A DNA stretch of 64,000 nucleotides from Actinomycetota bacterium. Its GTDB lineage: Bacteria; Actinomycetota; Actinomycetes; S36-B12. Below the pieces are notes generated by a model, which was not told the origin of the DNA, searched no databases, and saw only the letters and a list, made by a program, of their open reading frames with translations. Below are positions 27,289 through 37,987 of this stretch, piece after piece; positions within the stretch are counted from its first letter, which is position 1, and each line of letters begins with the position of its first letter. A program made the translations under genes and the position numbers. The DNA lies in assembly GCA_016717115.1 (NCBI GenBank), contig JADKGE010000002.1:434001-498000 (forward strand), given 5' to 3'.

Positions 27289-28283
27289 GACTCATCGACA
27301 CCTACGGCCGTGTCCATCGCGACCTGCGCGTATCCATCACCGATCGCTGCAACCTGCGCTGCACCTACTGCATGCCGCCGGACTTCTCGGCCTGGCTGCC
27401 CGGCGACCACCTGCTCTCCGTCGACGAGATGCTGACCGTCATCTCGATCGCGGTGGAGAACGGGATCCGCAGCATCCGGCTCACCGGCGGTGAGCCGCTG
27501 GTGCGGCCCGATGTCGTCGACATCGTGACGCGCATCAACGCCTTGCCTGAACCCCCGCGCATCACCCTGACCACGAACGGCCTGCGCCTCGTCGAGCTCG
27601 CCGGTCCGCTGGCGGCCGCCGGCCTGGAGCGCGTCAACATCAGCCTCGACACGCTCGATCCGGAGCGCTTCTCGCGACTGACGTTCCGTGATCGCTTCGT
27701 CGAGGTGATCGCCGGCATCGAGGCTGCGCAGCGGGCGGGACTGCATCCGGTCAAGGTCAACACCGTTCTCATGCGGGGGATCAACGACGACGAGGCGGTG
27801 CCGCTCCTGCGTCATGCCATCGCCCACGGCTGGAGCCTGCGATTCATCGAGCAGATGCCGCTCGACCCGCACGGGTCCTGGGAGCGCTCGGAGATGGTCA
27901 CCGCGGCGGAGATCCACGAGGTGCTCGGACAGCACTTCACGCTGACGCCGCTGCCTGGGCGCGGCTCCGCGCCAGCCGAGGAGTTCACGGTGGACGGCGG
28001 ACCGGCCACGGTGGGCATCATCGCGAGCGTGAGCGAGCCGTTCTGCGCAGCCTGCGACCGGCTGCGCCTGACCGCGGACGGCCAGCTGCGCAACTGCCTC
28101 TTCGCCCGGGACGAGACCGACGTCCGAGCGACACTGCGCGATGGCTCGCTGTCGCCGGATCAGCGCCGGGAGGCGATCGCGGCCCTGTTCGCGACGTCGG
28201 TACTGGCCAAGCTGCCCGGTCACGGCATCAACGACCCGTCGTTCATCCGACCGGACCGGCCCATGTCCGCCATCGGCGGCTGA
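27285..28283 (+). CDS. moaA: GTP 3',8-cyclase
   Basis: 332 residues, a radical-SAM enzyme making the first molybdopterin intermediate from GTP. The N-terminal cluster motif CNLRCTYCM (C-x3-C-x2-C) is near residue 24. SAM-binding 'RLTGGEPLVRPDV' follows. The C-terminal cluster cysteines are in 'PFCAACDRLRLTADGQLRNCL'-type sequence, split around residues 250-270. It ends in Gly-Gly ('SAIGG'), which MoaA needs for activity with MoaC. The start is ATG 27285, translationally coupled to moaE. Confidence 0.97.
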   Translation: MRLIDTYGRVHRDLRVSITDRCNLRCTYCMPPDFSAWLPGDHLLSVDEMLTVISIAVENGIRSIRLTGGEPLVRPDVVDIVTRINALPEPPRITLTTNGLRLVELAGPLAAAGLERVNISLDTLDPERFSRLTFRDRFVEVIAGIEAAQRAGLHPVKVNTVLMRGINDDEAVPLLRHAIAHGWSLRFIEQMPLDPHGSWERSEMVTAAEIHEVLGQHFTLTPLPGRGSAPAEEFTVDGGPATVGIIASVSEPFCAACDRLRLTADGQLRNCLFARDETDVRATLRDGSLSPDQRREAIAALFATSVLAKLPGHGINDPSFIRPDRPMSAIGG

Positions 28284-28289
28284 CCCGCG

Positions 28290-28544
28290 TCAGCCGCCCG
28301 CGAACGGCGGCAGCACGTCGACGCGGCTGCCCGGGCGCACGTCGACCTCGGCCAGATCGCCATGAACCGCAACCTCGTCCACGAGGTAGCTGCAGCGCCC
28401 GCGCACCGATGCGAAGTCGGGATGCGACCTCTCGACGCCGGACAGGATCTGCGCGAGGGTCCCCGATGGCACGTCGAGCACGCTCTGCCCCACTGCTGCG
28501 CGAGCTGCGGCGAACAGGTGCACGTGCACCGGTTGGGTGACCAC
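28290..28544 (-). CDS. moaD: MoaD/ThiS-family sulfur carrier (molybdopterin synthase small subunit)
   Basis: 84 residues, ubiquitin-like fold, ending in Gly-Gly ('VDVLPPFAGG'), where the thiocarboxylate forms. The N-terminus 'VHVHLFAAARAAVGQ' and 'YLVDEVAVHGDLAEV' are typical. It is the sulfur donor for MoaE. GTG 28542-28544 is taken as the start. It converges on moaA and is divergent from moaC, so it is a separate transcript within the cluster. Confidence 0.88.
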   Translation of the reverse strand: MVTQPVHVHLFAAARAAVGQSVLDVPSGTLAQILSGVERSHPDFASVRGRCSYLVDEVAVHGDLAEVDVRPGSRVDVLPPFAGG

Positions 28545-28586
28545 GCGTGGCAGCGTACGCGTGGTCGAGCGCCGTAGGGTGACGGC

Positions 28587-29075
28587 ATGACGATGCCGGA
28601 CGACGGGCTCAGCCACCTCAACAGCCGAGGTGAGGCGCGCATGGTCGATGTGACCCAGAAGGCGGTCACGACTCGCGAGGCCACGGCCCGGTGCCGCGTC
28701 TCGGTATCGGCAGAGGTGCTTGGCCTGTTGCGATCGGGTGACCTGCCCAAGGGCGACGCGCTGGCGGTGGCGCGCATCGCGGCCATCCAGGCGACCAAGC
28801 GCACACCCGACCTCATCCCGCTGTGCCACCCCATCGCCGTGCATGGGGTCGACGTGGAGGTGTCGGTCGCCGATGCCGGGTACGTCGAGATCGTGGCCAC
28901 GGTCCGTACAGCCGACCGTACGGGCGTCGAGATGGAAGCACTGACGGCGGCGGCGGTGGGCGGCCTGACGGTCATCGACATGGTCAAGGGCAAGGACCGC
29001 ACCGCGGCGATCAGCGAGGTCATTCTGCTGGAGAAGCTCGGAGGTCGCTCGGGCCACTGGGTGCGCGAGCCGTGA
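28587..29075 (+). CDS. moaC: Cyclic pyranopterin monophosphate synthase
   Basis: 162 residues. Motifs: 'MVDVTQKAVTTREATA', 'KGDALAVARIAAIQATKRTPDLIPLCHP' (here split; key residues K, H and the PLCHP loop), 'TGVEMEALTAAAVGGLTVIDMVK' region with the catalytic Asp and Lys. It works with MoaA to make cPMP. ATG is at 28587. The stop overlaps the mog start (GTGA at 29072-29075). Confidence 0.96.
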   Translation: MTMPDDGLSHLNSRGEARMVDVTQKAVTTREATARCRVSVSAEVLGLLRSGDLPKGDALAVARIAAIQATKRTPDLIPLCHPIAVHGVDVEVSVADAGYVEIVATVRTADRTGVEMEALTAAAVGGLTVIDMVKGKDRTAAISEVILLEKLGGRSGHWVREP

Positions 29076-29572
29076 CGACCGCCGCCGCACGTCGGGCACT
29101 GGTGGTCACGTCGTCGACCCGTGCCGCCGCCGGGGTCTCGGAGGACCGATCGGGACCGATCGTGGCCGAGGGCCTGGCCGCCCTGGGGCTGGCGGTGATC
29201 GGTCCCGTGGTCGTGGCCGACGGCGAGCCGCTGCTCGAAGCGCTGCGCGCCGGCATCGGCGACGACGTCGACCTCATCGTCACGACGGGCGGGACCGGCC
29301 ACACGCCTACCGACCTCACCCCGGAGATCACCCGGCGCGTGATCGACCGCGAGTCGCCCGGCCTGGCGGAGGCGGTCCGCGCCTACGGGGTGGCCCACGG
29401 CGTGCCGACGGCAGTGCTGTCGCGCGGCATCGCCGGCATCGCCGGCACGACGCTGATCGTCAATCTGGCTGGCTCGACCGGCGCTGCACGCGACGGCGTG
29501 GCCGCGCTCGCTCCGGTGCTAGGTCATGCGCTCGACCAGGTCCGCGGCAGCGACCATCCCCGCACGTCCTGA
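29072..29572 (+). CDS. mog: MogA/MoaB-family molybdopterin adenylyltransferase
   Basis: 166 residues. Contains 'ALVVTSSTRAAAGVSEDRSGPI', the 'VTTGGTGHTPTDLTPEIT' loop with the conserved GGTG and Asp, and 'LSRGIAGIAGTTLIVNLAGS'. It adenylates molybdopterin before metal insertion. GTG 29072 overlaps the moaC stop. It converges on the iron-sulfur oxidoreductase with about 35 bases between the stops. Confidence 0.92.
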   Translation: MTTAAARRALVVTSSTRAAAGVSEDRSGPIVAEGLAALGLAVIGPVVVADGEPLLEALRAGIGDDVDLIVTTGGTGHTPTDLTPEITRRVIDRESPGLAEAVRAYGVAHGVPTAVLSRGIAGIAGTTLIVNLAGSTGAARDGVAALAPVLGHALDQVRGSDHPRTS

Positions 29573-29607
29573 ACCGCCGCCCGGCCCGATGGCGGGGTAC
29601 CGGTGTG

Positions 29608-31810
29608 TCAGCGCTTGCTGGATGCCAGCAGCAGCGTCGCGATGTCGACCACCTCGACGCCCTGAGCGGCGCCCTCGGCCTGGCGGGCCGTCACCGCGTC
29701 ATTGAGCATCACGGAGCAGAACGGGCAGGCAACGGCCACCTTGGCGGCACCGGTGGCGATGGCCTCGTCGCCCCGGTTGACGTTGACCTTGGTGCCGATC
29801 TTCTCCTCCATCCACATGCGTGCGCCGCCGGCGCCGCAGCAGAAGGACTTGTCGCCGTGCCGCGGCATCTCGATGGCGGTGGCACCGCTCGCCTGCACGA
29901 GTTCGCGCGGCGGGACGTAGACGTTGTTGTGGCGGCCCAGGTAGCACGGATCGTGGTACGTGACCGACTGCTGGACGGGCGCGACAGGGGTCAGGCGCCC
30001 CGCCTTGACGAGGTCGTTGAGCAGCTCGGAGTGGTGCACGACCTCGTAGTTGCCGCCGAGCTGGGGGTACTCGCGCTTGAGCGTGTTGAGGCAGTGCGGG
30101 CACGTCACGACGATCTTCGTCGCCTTGATCTCGTTGAGCACCTCGACGTTCTGCATCGCCTGCATCTGGAAGAGGAACTCGTTACCGGCGCGCCGTGCCG
30201 GGTCGCCGGTGCAGGTCTCGCCCTCGCCCAGCACCCATGAAGTTCACGCCGGCGATGTGCAGCAGCTCGGCGACGGCCTTCGTGGTGCGCTTCGCCCGGT
30301 CCTCGAACGCCCCGGCGCAGCCCACCCAGAACAGGTAGTCGACGTCGTCGGGAATCGTCTCCTCGCCCTCCATGCCGAATACCCGCACGTCAAAGTCGAC
30401 CTCGGCGATCCAGGCGTTGCGGTCGGAGGCGTTCATGCCCCACGGGTTGCCCTTGTTCTCGAGGTTCTTGAACATCCCGTTCAGCTCGCTCGGGAACTCC
30501 GTGGCGATCATCACCTGGTTGCGGCGCATGTCGACGAAGTGGTCGATGTGCTCGATGTCGACGGGGCACTGGTTGACGCACGCCCCGCACGTCGTGCACG
30601 ACCAGAGCGCGTCCTGGTCGATGATCGGCAACTCGGCGCCGGTGGTCCGGTGGCCGTCGAAGGTGTAGCCGTCGTCGGTGGCGTGCTCGCTGTCCTCGCG
30701 CGGACCGATGAACGGGCGCTCGACCTCGGCACGGACCTCCGCGGTGACGGCCGCCAACGCCTCCTCGTGCATCTCGCCCAGGCCGGGATGGCCGCCGTTC
30801 GCGGCCAGCAGGTAGGGCGCCTGCGTGAACATCGTGTCGCGCAGGTTCATGATCATGAGCTTGGGCGACAGGGGCTTGCCGGTGTTCCAGGCCGGGCACT
30901 GCGACTGGCAGCGGCCGCACTCCGTGCAGGCCATGAAGTCGACGTAGTTCTTCCAGGTGAAGTCGGCGATGTGCCCCTTGCCGAAGATGGCATCGTCGGG
31001 CGGGTCCTCGAAGTTGACCGGCTCGCCCTGGTAGTAGATCGGCAGCAGCGGGCCGAGGGCGTTGGGCCGGCGCGAGGTGTAGACGTTCACAGGCGCGGCG
31101 CCGATGTGGAGATGCTTGGAGTTGAGCACGAGCACCAGGAAGATCAGCACGACGGCGATCTGCAGCCAGATCCCGATGGTCTCGATCCACAGCAGAGCGG
31201 TCTCGCTCAGTCCGGACATGAGGGAGCCGAGCCAGTCGGAGAAGAAGGCGCCGCTCTCGAACGGCAGGTTGCCGAGTGCGGACTGCGCGCCGCGATAGAG
31301 GAAGAGCGTCGCGACGACGAGGAAGATCATGAACAGGATCAGCCAGGCGCCCTGCGTGTGGGACCCGAAGAAGCGCGAGTCGCGGCCCATCTTCGCGGGG
31401 TTGTTCGTGGCCCTCAGGAACGCGAAGATCGCGATGCCCACGAGGACAAGGATGCCGAACAGGTCCTCGAGGAAGCCGATGATCGGCCAGCCTCCGACGA
31501 TGGGTACTCCGAAGTCGGAGACGAACAGGGCCCCGAAGGACTCGAGGATGGTGAGTCCGAGCACGAGGAAGCCCCAGAACGCGAACACGTGAGCCAGTCC
31601 GGGCACAGTCCACTTCAGCAGCTTGCGCTGGCCGAGGACCTCGGTCGCCTCGGCCCCCACACGCGCCGTGGGGTCCACGAGTCGTCCGACGGCCGGCTTC
31701 CCCGATCTCGCCAGGGAAATGAGGAACCACAGCCGCTTGCCCGCGAAGGCGAGGATGATGACGGTGATGGCGACACCGATGACGGCGCGCAGAATCATGT
31801 GCGAGTCCAC
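29608..31810 (-). pseudogene. Membrane-bound (Fe-S) heterodisulfide-reductase-like oxidoreductase, frameshifted by one base
   Basis: The gene would encode about 733 residues. The N-terminal 250 residues contain about six membrane helices (NarI/HdrE-like). A ferredoxin-like part has two Cys clusters, 'CTECGRCQSQCP' and 'CTTCGACVNQCP'. The C-terminal part has two CCG domains ('VGCAGAFEDRAKR' and 'FCCGAGGARMW'). After 'HIAGVNFM' the frame goes out and resumes at 'LGEGETCTGDPARR' in another frame. A single extra G in the GGG at minus-strand positions 30235-30237 explains this, because removing it restores 'NFMVLGEGETCTGDP'. Start ATG is near 31808-31810. It is probably an electron-transfer protein linking quinones to soluble substrates. 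Confidence 0.85.
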
Positions 31811-31888
31811 GGGCCGAGGCTATCGCGCCATCGGGCCTGAGGTCGCGACGACAGCGGCGGGGCATGCGTCCCGCGGGAAGGACGGCCG

Positions 31889-32746
31889 GTGAGCGGCAAC
31901 GCATTGGGGATCCACGCGCTGGTGTGGGTGGGGGGCTGGGGCCCGGACGAATGCGAGTACGCGGTGGCCTCGTCGGCCGCCCTTGGCTTCGACATCATCG
32001 AGATCCCGGCGTTCGAACCCACGCAGATGGACGTCGTCGCGACGCGGGCCTCGCTGGCCCGCCATGGGCTGGCACCCACGATCTCCCTCGGTCTCACCCA
32101 TGCGTCCGACATCAACTGCGAGGACGCCGAGCGCATCGAGCGCGGACGCGACACCCTGATGGCGGCCCTCGACTTCGCCCGGGCCATCGGCTCGGACTAC
32201 GTCGGCGGCGTCATCTTCGGTGCCCTCGCCCGCTACGCCCAGCCCACGACCGAGCGCGCCCGGCTCAACTCCGCAGCCGTGATCAGGGAACTCGGGCAGG
32301 AGGCGGCCAAGGACGGCATCACGATCGGGCTGGAATTCGTCAACCGCTACGAGAGCAACCTGCTCAACACGGCCCAGCAGACGCTCGACTACCTCGACAT
32401 CGTCGGCGAGGACAACGTCCTGGTGCATGCGGACACGTACCACATGAACATCGAGGAGACCGACTTCAGCACGCCGATCCTCGCCTGCGGCGACCGGCTC
32501 GGCTACGTGCACATCGGCGAGTCCCACCGCGGCTATCTCGGCAGCGGCACCATCGACTTCCCGGAGTTCTTCGGCGCCCTGAGGGATATCGACTACGCGG
32601 GACCGGTGACCTTCGAGTCCTTCTCCTCGGCGGTCGTCGACCGGCACCTGTCGAACACACTCGCGATCTGGCGCAACCTGTGGAGCGATGGCGCCGACCT
32701 CGCCGAGCAGGCGCGCGACTACATCAGGAGCGGACTGGCCGGCTGA
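31889..32746 (+). CDS. Sugar phosphate isomerase/epimerase (D-tagatose/psicose 3-epimerase-like)
   Basis: 285 residues, an AP-endonuclease-2-type TIM barrel. Metal-binding residues lie in 'IEIPAFEP', 'GLEFVNRYESNLLNT' (Glu), 'VHADTYHMNIEE' (Asp/His), 'VHIGESHRGYLGSG' (His) and 'VTFESFSS' (Glu). This pattern fits ketose 3-epimerases. GTG 31889 follows GGGAAGGA. It converges on hutH with 3 bases between the stops. The substrate is unknown and there are no sugar transport genes nearby. Confidence 0.85.
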   Translation: MSGNALGIHALVWVGGWGPDECEYAVASSAALGFDIIEIPAFEPTQMDVVATRASLARHGLAPTISLGLTHASDINCEDAERIERGRDTLMAALDFARAIGSDYVGGVIFGALARYAQPTTERARLNSAAVIRELGQEAAKDGITIGLEFVNRYESNLLNTAQQTLDYLDIVGEDNVLVHADTYHMNIEETDFSTPILACGDRLGYVHIGESHRGYLGSGTIDFPEFFGALRDIDYAGPVTFESFSSAVVDRHLSNTLAIWRNLWSDGADLAEQARDYIRSGLAG

Positions 32747-32749
32747 GGG

Positions 32750-34258
32750 CTAGAGCTGCCGTACGAGCCGCTCGGCGGCCGCCAGCTCGGGCGCAAGGAA
32801 GCGGTCTGGACCCACCCCCGGCACGGTCTTCCTCAGTCGTGCGATCACCGCGGCCGTTGAGGGGGCGGGTTCCAGCGGGGCGCGCAGTTCGATGGCCCGA
32901 GCGGCCGTGAGCAACTCGATGGCCAGGATCATCGCGAGGTTGTCGACGGACGTGCGCAGCTTCCGGGCCGCGTGCCAGCCCATGGACACGTGGTCCTCCT
33001 GCATGGCCGAGCTGGGGATCGAGTCGACGCTTGCCGGCACCGCGAGGCGCTTGTTCTCGGACACCAGGCCGGCCTGGGTGTACTGCGCGATCATGAGGCC
33101 GCTGTCGACCCCCGCATCGTGCGCGAGGAAGGGCGGCAGGCCCTGGTTCCGGTTCTTGTCGAGCATCCGGTCGGTTCGCCGTTCGGCCATGGAGCCGAGA
33201 TCGGCCGCGGTGATGGCCAGGAAGTCGAGCACGTAGGCGACGGGTGCGCCGTGGAAGTTGCCGTTGCTGGAGATGGTGCCGTCCTCGAGGACGACGGGAT
33301 TGTCGATGGCTGCGCGCAGCTCACGCTCGGCGACGGTGCGGGCGTGGGTGAGCGTGTCGCGCACGGCACCGGTCACCTGGGGGGCGCAGCGCAGGGAGTA
33401 GGCATCCTGGACCCGATCGTCGCCGAGCTTGTGCGACTCGACGATGCCCGAGCCCGCCAGATTGCGCAGCATGTTGGCAGCGCTGATCGCCTGGCCGGGA
33501 TGCGGGCGCAGTTCGGTGTGCAGATCGGCGTGGAACACCGCGTCCGTGCCGAGCAGCCCCTCGACGCTCATGGCGGCGGTCATGTCCGCGACATCGCACA
33601 GATGCTCGAGGTCGGCGATCGCCATGATGAGCATCCCGAGCATGCCGTCGGTGCCGTTGATGAGGGCCAGGCCCTCCTTCTCGTGCAGCTCCACCGGTGT
33701 GATGCCGGCCGCGTCGAGCAGTTCGGGGACGGGCCGCTCGGTGCCGGCGGCGTCGACCGCGACTCCCTCGCCCATGAGTACCAGTGCGCAGTGCGCCAGT
33801 GGGGCGAGGTCGCCGCTGCACCCGAGGGAGCCGTACTCGTGCACCACCGGCGTGATGCCGCCGTTCAGGAGCGCGGCCATGGTCTGCGCCACGATCGGAC
33901 GGATGCCGGTGCGGGCGCTGCAGAGCGTCTTCAGGCGCAGGAGCATGAGCGCGCGGACGACCTCCCGCTCGACGGGCGCCCCCATGCCGGCGGCGTGGGA
34001 GCGGATCAGCGAGCGCTGCAGCTGCACCCGATCCTCGACGGGGATGTGCCGGTTCGCGAGGGCGCCGAAGCCCGTCGACACCCCGTAGACCGGTTCGGGG
34101 GAACTCGCCAGTGCGTCGATCTGCTGCCGGGTGACCGCCATGGCCGTGAGTGAGTCCTCGGAGATCCGCACCTCAGCGCCGTCCCGTGCGACAGCGATCA
34201 CGTCGTCCAGGGTCATGCCCGATGTGCCGATGGTCACGGGGGCGGGAGGTGCACTCAT
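32750..34258 (-). CDS. hutH: Histidine ammonia-lyase
   Basis: 502 residues. It deaminates histidine to urocanate, the first step of histidine breakdown. The MIO prosthetic group forms from a Ser-Gly pair preceded by Cys here (C147-S148-G149, in 'GSLGCSGDLAPL') rather than Ala, a variant also known in actinobacterial HALs. Other motifs: 'YGVSTGFGALANR', 'IRSHAAGMG', 'LINGTDGML', 'GNFHGAPVA' and 'EDHVSMGWHAARKL'. ATG 34256-34258 overlaps the hutI stop as ATGA. Confidence 0.97.
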   Translation of the reverse strand: MSAPPAPVTIGTSGMTLDDVIAVARDGAEVRISEDSLTAMAVTRQQIDALASSPEPVYGVSTGFGALANRHIPVEDRVQLQRSLIRSHAAGMGAPVEREVVRALMLLRLKTLCSARTGIRPIVAQTMAALLNGGITPVVHEYGSLGCSGDLAPLAHCALVLMGEGVAVDAAGTERPVPELLDAAGITPVELHEKEGLALINGTDGMLGMLIMAIADLEHLCDVADMTAAMSVEGLLGTDAVFHADLHTELRPHPGQAISAANMLRNLAGSGIVESHKLGDDRVQDAYSLRCAPQVTGAVRDTLTHARTVAERELRAAIDNPVVLEDGTISSNGNFHGAPVAYVLDFLAITAADLGSMAERRTDRMLDKNRNQGLPPFLAHDAGVDSGLMIAQYTQAGLVSENKRLAVPASVDSIPSSAMQEDHVSMGWHAARKLRTSVDNLAMILAIELLTAARAIELRAPLEPAPSTAAVIARLRKTVPGVGPDRFLAPELAAAERLVRQL

Positions 34259-35457
34259 GCGTCGACCTTAGGTGTGGTGGTGGATAGCCAGACGCGATCG
34301 ACCAGATCGACGCCGGGCCGGTAGGCGAGGTGGACGTGGCTCGGGGCGTCGAGGCTGACGAGGTCGGCTCGCGAGCCCACGGTGACGCGCCCGATGTCAT
34401 CGCGGCGCAGCGCGGCCGCTCCGCCCGCAGTGGCCGACCACACGGCCTCGTCGGGGGTCATCCTCATGTCGCGAACCGCGACCGCGATGCAGAACGGCAT
34501 GCTCGTGGTGAAGCTCGATCCGGGGTTGCAGTCCGTGGCGAGGGCGACCGTGACGCCCGCGTCGAGCATGCGCCGCGCGTCGGGGTAGGGCGACCGGGTG
34601 GAGAACTCCGCACCGGGCAGAAGTGTCGCCACCGTCGTGCTTCCGGCCAGGAGCTCGATGTCGGAGTCGGTGGCGTACGTGCAGTGGTCGGCGGAGGCCG
34701 CGCCCACCTCGACAGCCACGCGGATGCCGTCGCCGGGCTGCAGCTGGTTGGCGTGTACGCGAGGCACGAGGCCGTGGTCCGCTCCGGCCAGCAGGATGTG
34801 ACGCGCCTGGTCGGCGTCGAACGCGCCCCGGTCGCAGAAGACGTCGATCCACCGCGCGAAGGGCGCGCAGATGTCGAGCATGGCTCCCGAGACGAGGGCC
34901 ACGTACCCGTCCGGGTCCGACGCGAACTCCGCCGGCACGACATGCGCGCCGAGGAACGTGGTCTCCGTCGTCTCCGAGAGGGCCAGTCGAAGCGATCGGG
35001 CCTCGTCGCGCTCCGTCAGGCCGTAGCCGGACTTGGTTTCGAAGGTGGTGATGCCGCTCATGCGCATCTCGTTCGCGAGCCGGGTCAGGGTGGTGCGCAG
35101 CTCGTCGTCGGTCGCGGCGCGGGTGCGATCAACCGTGCTACGGATCCCGCCTGCGGAGTACGGCTCCCCGCTCATGCGAGCGGCGAACTCCGCGGAACGG
35201 TCGCCCGCGAAGACCATGTGCGCGTGACTGTCGACGAAGCCGGGCAGCACCGCCCGCCCCTCGAGGTCGACCTGCTCGTCCGCCGGACCGCAGGCTCGCG
35301 ACGGGCCCACCCACGCCACCCGGCCGTGCTCCACCACGACGGCCGCGTCGGTGATCATGCCCAGGGCGCCGGCTCCGACGCTCGGGTCGTTGGTGACCAG
35401 CGTCCCGATGTTGACCAGCGACGTGGTGCCTGCGCTGCCGTCCGGCATCTCAGGCAT
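34255..35457 (-). CDS. hutI: Imidazolonepropionase
   Basis: About 400 residues, an amidohydrolase-fold enzyme opening 4-imidazolone-5-propionate to N-formimino-glutamate. Metal ligands: 'FVDSHAHMVFAG' (HxH), 'LGAHVVPAEF', 'VHANQL' and 'ATDCNPGSS' (Asp). 'SGYGLTERDE' is the substrate region. The start is ATG 35455-35457 just beyond the hutU stop (35459-35461). A GTG at 35466 and an ATG at 35448 are alternatives. It is the middle gene of the hutU-hutI-hutH operon. Confidence 0.96.
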   Translation of the reverse strand: MPEMPDGSAGTTSLVNIGTLVTNDPSVGAGALGMITDAAVVVEHGRVAWVGPSRACGPADEQVDLEGRAVLPGFVDSHAHMVFAGDRSAEFAARMSGEPYSAGGIRSTVDRTRAATDDELRTTLTRLANEMRMSGITTFETKSGYGLTERDEARSLRLALSETTETTFLGAHVVPAEFASDPDGYVALVSGAMLDICAPFARWIDVFCDRGAFDADQARHILLAGADHGLVPRVHANQLQPGDGIRVAVEVGAASADHCTYATDSDIELLAGSTTVATLLPGAEFSTRSPYPDARRMLDAGVTVALATDCNPGSSFTTSMPFCIAVAVRDMRMTPDEAVWSATAGGAAALRRDDIGRVTVGSRADLVSLDAPSHVHLAYRPGVDLVDRVWLSTTTPKVDA

Positions 35458-35458
35458 C

Positions 35459-37135
<1,677 letters not shown>

Positions 37136-37210
37136 GCGCCCATTCCATCGACCCGAGCGCACGTGCGGAATAGCATCGGGGCCCTTAGCGTCTGAAATAC
37201 GAGATTCGAG
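37136..37210. promoter_or_regulatory. Divergent hutU / iclR promoter region
   Basis: This 75-base gap must hold both promoters and probably the operator of the IclR protein. It has a locally AT-richer stretch, 37190-37207, with the imperfect dyad GAAATACGAGATTC, which could be the IclR site. I cannot define -35/-10 boxes with confidence. Confidence 0.35.
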
Positions 37211-37987
37211 GTGCGGATGCCGGGCAACGTCCCCGGGGCAACCCGGGCCCTCGCCGCACTCACCGCCCTGGCGGCCGCGCCGTCGCCGATGCCGGCGTCG
37301 TCGCTCGCCCGTCAGCTCGGGCTGCCCCGATCGTCGACCTACCACCTGCTCGCGGCCATGACGGACGCCGGCTTCGTCGTCCACTACCCCGAGGAGGGGA
37401 GATGGGGGCTGGGCGTGGCTGCCTTCGAGATCGGGGCGGCGTACCTGCGGCACGATCCGCTCGAGCGGTTCGGCCGGCCCGTCCTTCACCGCCTGGCCCA
37501 CGACATCTCCGACACGGCCGCGGCGGTCGCCCACCTCGGCGTGCTGCATGGCCGGGAGACCGTCTACCTGCTGACCGAGGCGACTCGAGCGCCGGTCACC
37601 GTCGTCGCGGACGTGGGAGTGCGGCTGCCCGCCGGGCTCACGGCCACCGGCCGCTCGATGCTCGCCGACCTGCCGGCGGCACAGGTCCGGGCGCTGTTCC
37701 CCTCGAAGTCGGCCTTCGTCGACCGGACGGGACATGGCCCCACGTCGCTCACCGCCCTGACGCGCCTGCTGGTCGCGGAGCGCGCGAAGGGCTGGAGCGA
37801 GGAGGACGGGTTCATCGTCGATGGCTATGCCTCCGTGGCGGTGGCGGTCCACGATCATTCGGGCAGACCCGTCGCTTCCGTCGGGCTAACGTTCAGGTCA
37901 GATCGCGTCGACGGCGCGACGAGGGCGCACCTGGCGGCGCATGCACGGCGAGCCGCACGTGAACTCTCCCGGCGGATGGGGGCCTGA
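37211..37987 (+). CDS. IclR-family transcriptional regulator of the hut locus
   Basis: About 258 residues. The N-terminal winged helix has 'ALAALTALAAAPSPMPASSLARQLGLPRSSTYHLL', here read as two parts around residues 12-48. The C-terminal IclR effector domain has 'RETVYLLTEATRAPVTV', 'LPAGLTATGRSMLADLP' and 'GWSEEDGFIVDGYASVAVAV'. GTG 37211 or ATG 37217 can start it. It is divergent from hutU, so it probably controls histidine degradation in response to urocanate or a similar effector, as IclR regulators of adjacent catabolic genes do. Its stop overlaps the next gene's start (TGATG). Confidence 0.9.
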   Translation: MRMPGNVPGATRALAALTALAAAPSPMPASSLARQLGLPRSSTYHLLAAMTDAGFVVHYPEEGRWGLGVAAFEIGAAYLRHDPLERFGRPVLHRLAHDISDTAAAVAHLGVLHGRETVYLLTEATRAPVTVVADVGVRLPAGLTATGRSMLADLPAAQVRALFPSKSAFVDRTGHGPTSLTALTRLLVAERAKGWSEEDGFIVDGYASVAVAVHDHSGRPVASVGLTFRSDRVDGATRAHLAAHARRAARELSRRMGA

